A DNA stretch of 6,683 nt from an uncultured Clostridia bacterium (lineage in GTDB: Bacteria > Bacillota > Clostridia > Oscillospirales > Acutalibacteraceae): positions 1-6,683 of the forward strand of contig CALGCE010000230.1 of the NCBI GenBank assembly GCA_937884625.1, read 5' to 3'. Positions 5,733 through 6,683 of this stretch are shown in pieces. A program made the position numbers and the translations under genes. Each line of letters starts with the position of its first letter. The first letter of the stretch is position 1. A model generated the notes under the pieces. It did no database searches. It worked only from the letters and a program-made list of their open reading frames with translations, and was not told where the DNA came from.

Positions 5733-5764
5733 CGTTGGGAATGTGTAAATGCACATTCCCAACG
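5733..5764. terminator. Long hairpin after the ileS operon, probable terminator
   Basis: A perfect 13-bp stem (CGTTGGGAATGTG with CACATTCCCAACG) closes a 6-nt loop, 13 bp after the stop of the two-helix membrane protein gene. Its T-tract (TTTTAT) is on the plus-strand side; on the minus strand it is followed by CAAAG. As a minus-strand terminator it is therefore unusual, although its position suggests that role. It lies about 48 bp before the tRNA promoter and would insulate it. Confidence 0.6.
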
Positions 5765-5777
5765 TTTTATAAAAAAA

Positions 5778-6128
5778 CTATCTCTTGCTTATTTGCTTTA
5801 ATATTTCATTATTTTGATGAACTATATGACCTAATGCATAAATTAAAAACAAAACTATCAAAGCAAGGAACGTACCGAATATTATTATTGCAAGTGATAT
5901 TGCCATAAACAGTATATCTTTTGAAAACAGGAAATATGCCAAAACAAAACTTGCTATTAATATTACGAAAGAAATCATAAAAGCGATAGTTTTAATTATA
6001 CCGCCGAGATGTTTGAACATACCCTTACCGTAAATTGAATCGGGAACGGTATATTTTTGTATATACTCCTTTGATACAGAACTTATATCTTCCATATCAT
6101 CGGAATTAAAATCAAAGTTTTCAGGCAT
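5778..6128 (-). CDS. Small two-helix membrane protein downstream of ileS
   Basis: No named family is recognised for this 116-residue protein. An acidic, probably disordered N-terminus (1-20) leads to a short polar stretch (21-43). Two strongly hydrophobic helices follow (about 44-68 and 72-98) with a tight turn at SKD, then a polar helical tail (HIVHQNNEILKQISK) that could form a short coiled coil. This topology predicts both termini in the cytoplasm. There are no Cys pairs or catalytic motifs. The ATG at 6128 has GGGAG 7 nt upstream. It begins 17 bp after the ileS stop on the same strand with no terminator between, so it is probably cotranscribed with ileS. A link to translation is not implied by its sequence. 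Confidence 0.75.
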   Translation of the reverse strand: MPENFDFNSDDMEDISSVSKEYIQKYTVPDSIYGKGMFKHLGGIIKTIAFMISFVILIASFVLAYFLFSKDILFMAISLAIIIFGTFLALIVLFLIYALGHIVHQNNEILKQISKR

Positions 6129-6145
6129 AATATTTCTCCCTTCTG

Positions 6146-6683
6146 TTAAACCTTTTCGACACCGATTACTACCTTTTCGCCGTTAATATCCCATTCTTTT
6201 GTAAAGCCTGTTGCTTTTTGAGATTTAAGTGAATCTGCGAGTGTATCAACTACGATGTCTGATGCCTTATCAAGTGCAATATTTACTACCGTTTCACTGC
6301 CTTCAACCGTTATGTTTATGTGGTCCATAACATTGAAACCTGCCTCTTTACGCATCGTTTGTATTTTACTGATAAGTTCTCTTACAAAGCCCTCTTCGAT
6401 AAGTTCTTTTGTAAGCGTTGTATCAATGGCAACCGTAACGCCCTTGTCACTTACTGTATAGAAACCATCTTTTTGCATAGCCTCTATAAGTAAATCTTCA
6501 CTTGTAAGTGTTACTTTGCCCGATGTAAGGTCAAGCACGATTTCGCCGTTAGCATCAAGTTCACGCTTTGCGTTTGTTCCGTCAAGTTCGGATAGTGCAT
6601 TTCTTATATCGTTAAGTTGTTTTCCGTATTTAGGTCCTACGGTTTTAAGTTGTGGCTTGAAACGGTAGGTAACAAAGCCGTCA
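6146..6683 (-). CDS. ileS: Isoleucyl-tRNA synthetase, C-terminal part (partial)
   Basis: The last 178 codons are present; the gene continues past position 6683, so its start and catalytic core are outside the window. IleRS charges tRNA-Ile with isoleucine in the cytosol. The visible part reads FKPQLKTVGPKYGKQL near the window edge. It is followed by VTLTSEDLLIE and then the C-terminal block ELIEEGFVRELISKIQTMRKEAGF, all typical of the region after the anticodon-binding domain. There is no cysteine in this part, hence no C-terminal zinc finger like that of the common bacterial IleRS1. This fits the longer, eukaryote-like IleRS2 class, known from other bacteria for low mupirocin sensitivity. 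Any promoter or T-box leader lies outside the window. Confidence 0.94.
   Translation of the reverse strand, partial: DGFVTYRFKPQLKTVGPKYGKQLNDIRNALSELDGTNAKRELDANGEIVLDLTSGKVTLTSEDLLIEAMQKDGFYTVSDKGVTVAIDTTLTKELIEEGFVRELISKIQTMRKEAGFNVMDHINITVEGSETVVNIALDKASDIVVDTLADSLKSQKATGFTKEWDINGEKVVIGVEKV

Noticed and set aside
6255..6461. 68-codon plus-strand reading frame inside ileS
   Set aside because: It is antisense to conserved ileS sequence and has a Ser/Val/Thr-rich shadow composition.

Overview
The window is AT-rich and looks like chromosomal DNA of an anaerobic, endospore-forming Clostridia-type Firmicute. The evidence is a YpeB germination protein, an XRE regulator fused to a desulfoferrodoxin (superoxide reductase) module, a clostridial-type MgtE, strong AGGA/GGAG ribosome binding sites and TTGNNN-N17-TATAAT promoters. 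The species cannot be named from the sequence alone.

Layout, left to right. A plus-strand mgtE magnesium channel gene (133-1410) has a damaged or non-canonical 5' end. It converges on a minus-strand pair, ypeB (1888-3213) followed by a small C39/papain-like cysteine peptidase gene (1453-1815), and one bidirectional terminator lies between the converging units. The 72-bp gap inside the pair holds an 18-bp inverted repeat. In the mRNA this folds over the ribosome binding site and start codon of the peptidase gene. Upstream of ypeB is a separate minus-strand gene for an HTH-desulfoferrodoxin fusion (3338-3922) with its own promoter and terminator. It is divergent from a plus-strand stand-alone condensation/acetyltransferase-fold enzyme (4056-5315). 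The 133-bp divergent region has two back-to-back sigma-A-type promoters and a 13-bp near-palindrome between them, the likely operator.

From 5316 to 5777 there is no protein gene. This stretch holds an array of short, unrelated hairpins spaced by ATGAAG/CTTCAT words (a probable MITE/REP-like repeat), a shared terminator, a monocistronic initiator tRNA-fMet(CAU) gene on the minus strand with a strong promoter, and a long isolated hairpin. The right end carries the 3' end of ileS, which continues beyond the window, and a small two-helix membrane protein gene 17 bp downstream of it, both on the minus strand.

Functional picture. mgtE, tRNA-fMet and ileS are housekeeping genes. The two most unusual units are (a) the probable redox-sensing HTH-superoxide reductase fusion divergent from an acyltransferase, and (b) a ypeB operon whose partner is a cysteine peptidase behind a start-codon-masking hairpin rather than the usual cortex hydrolase SleB.
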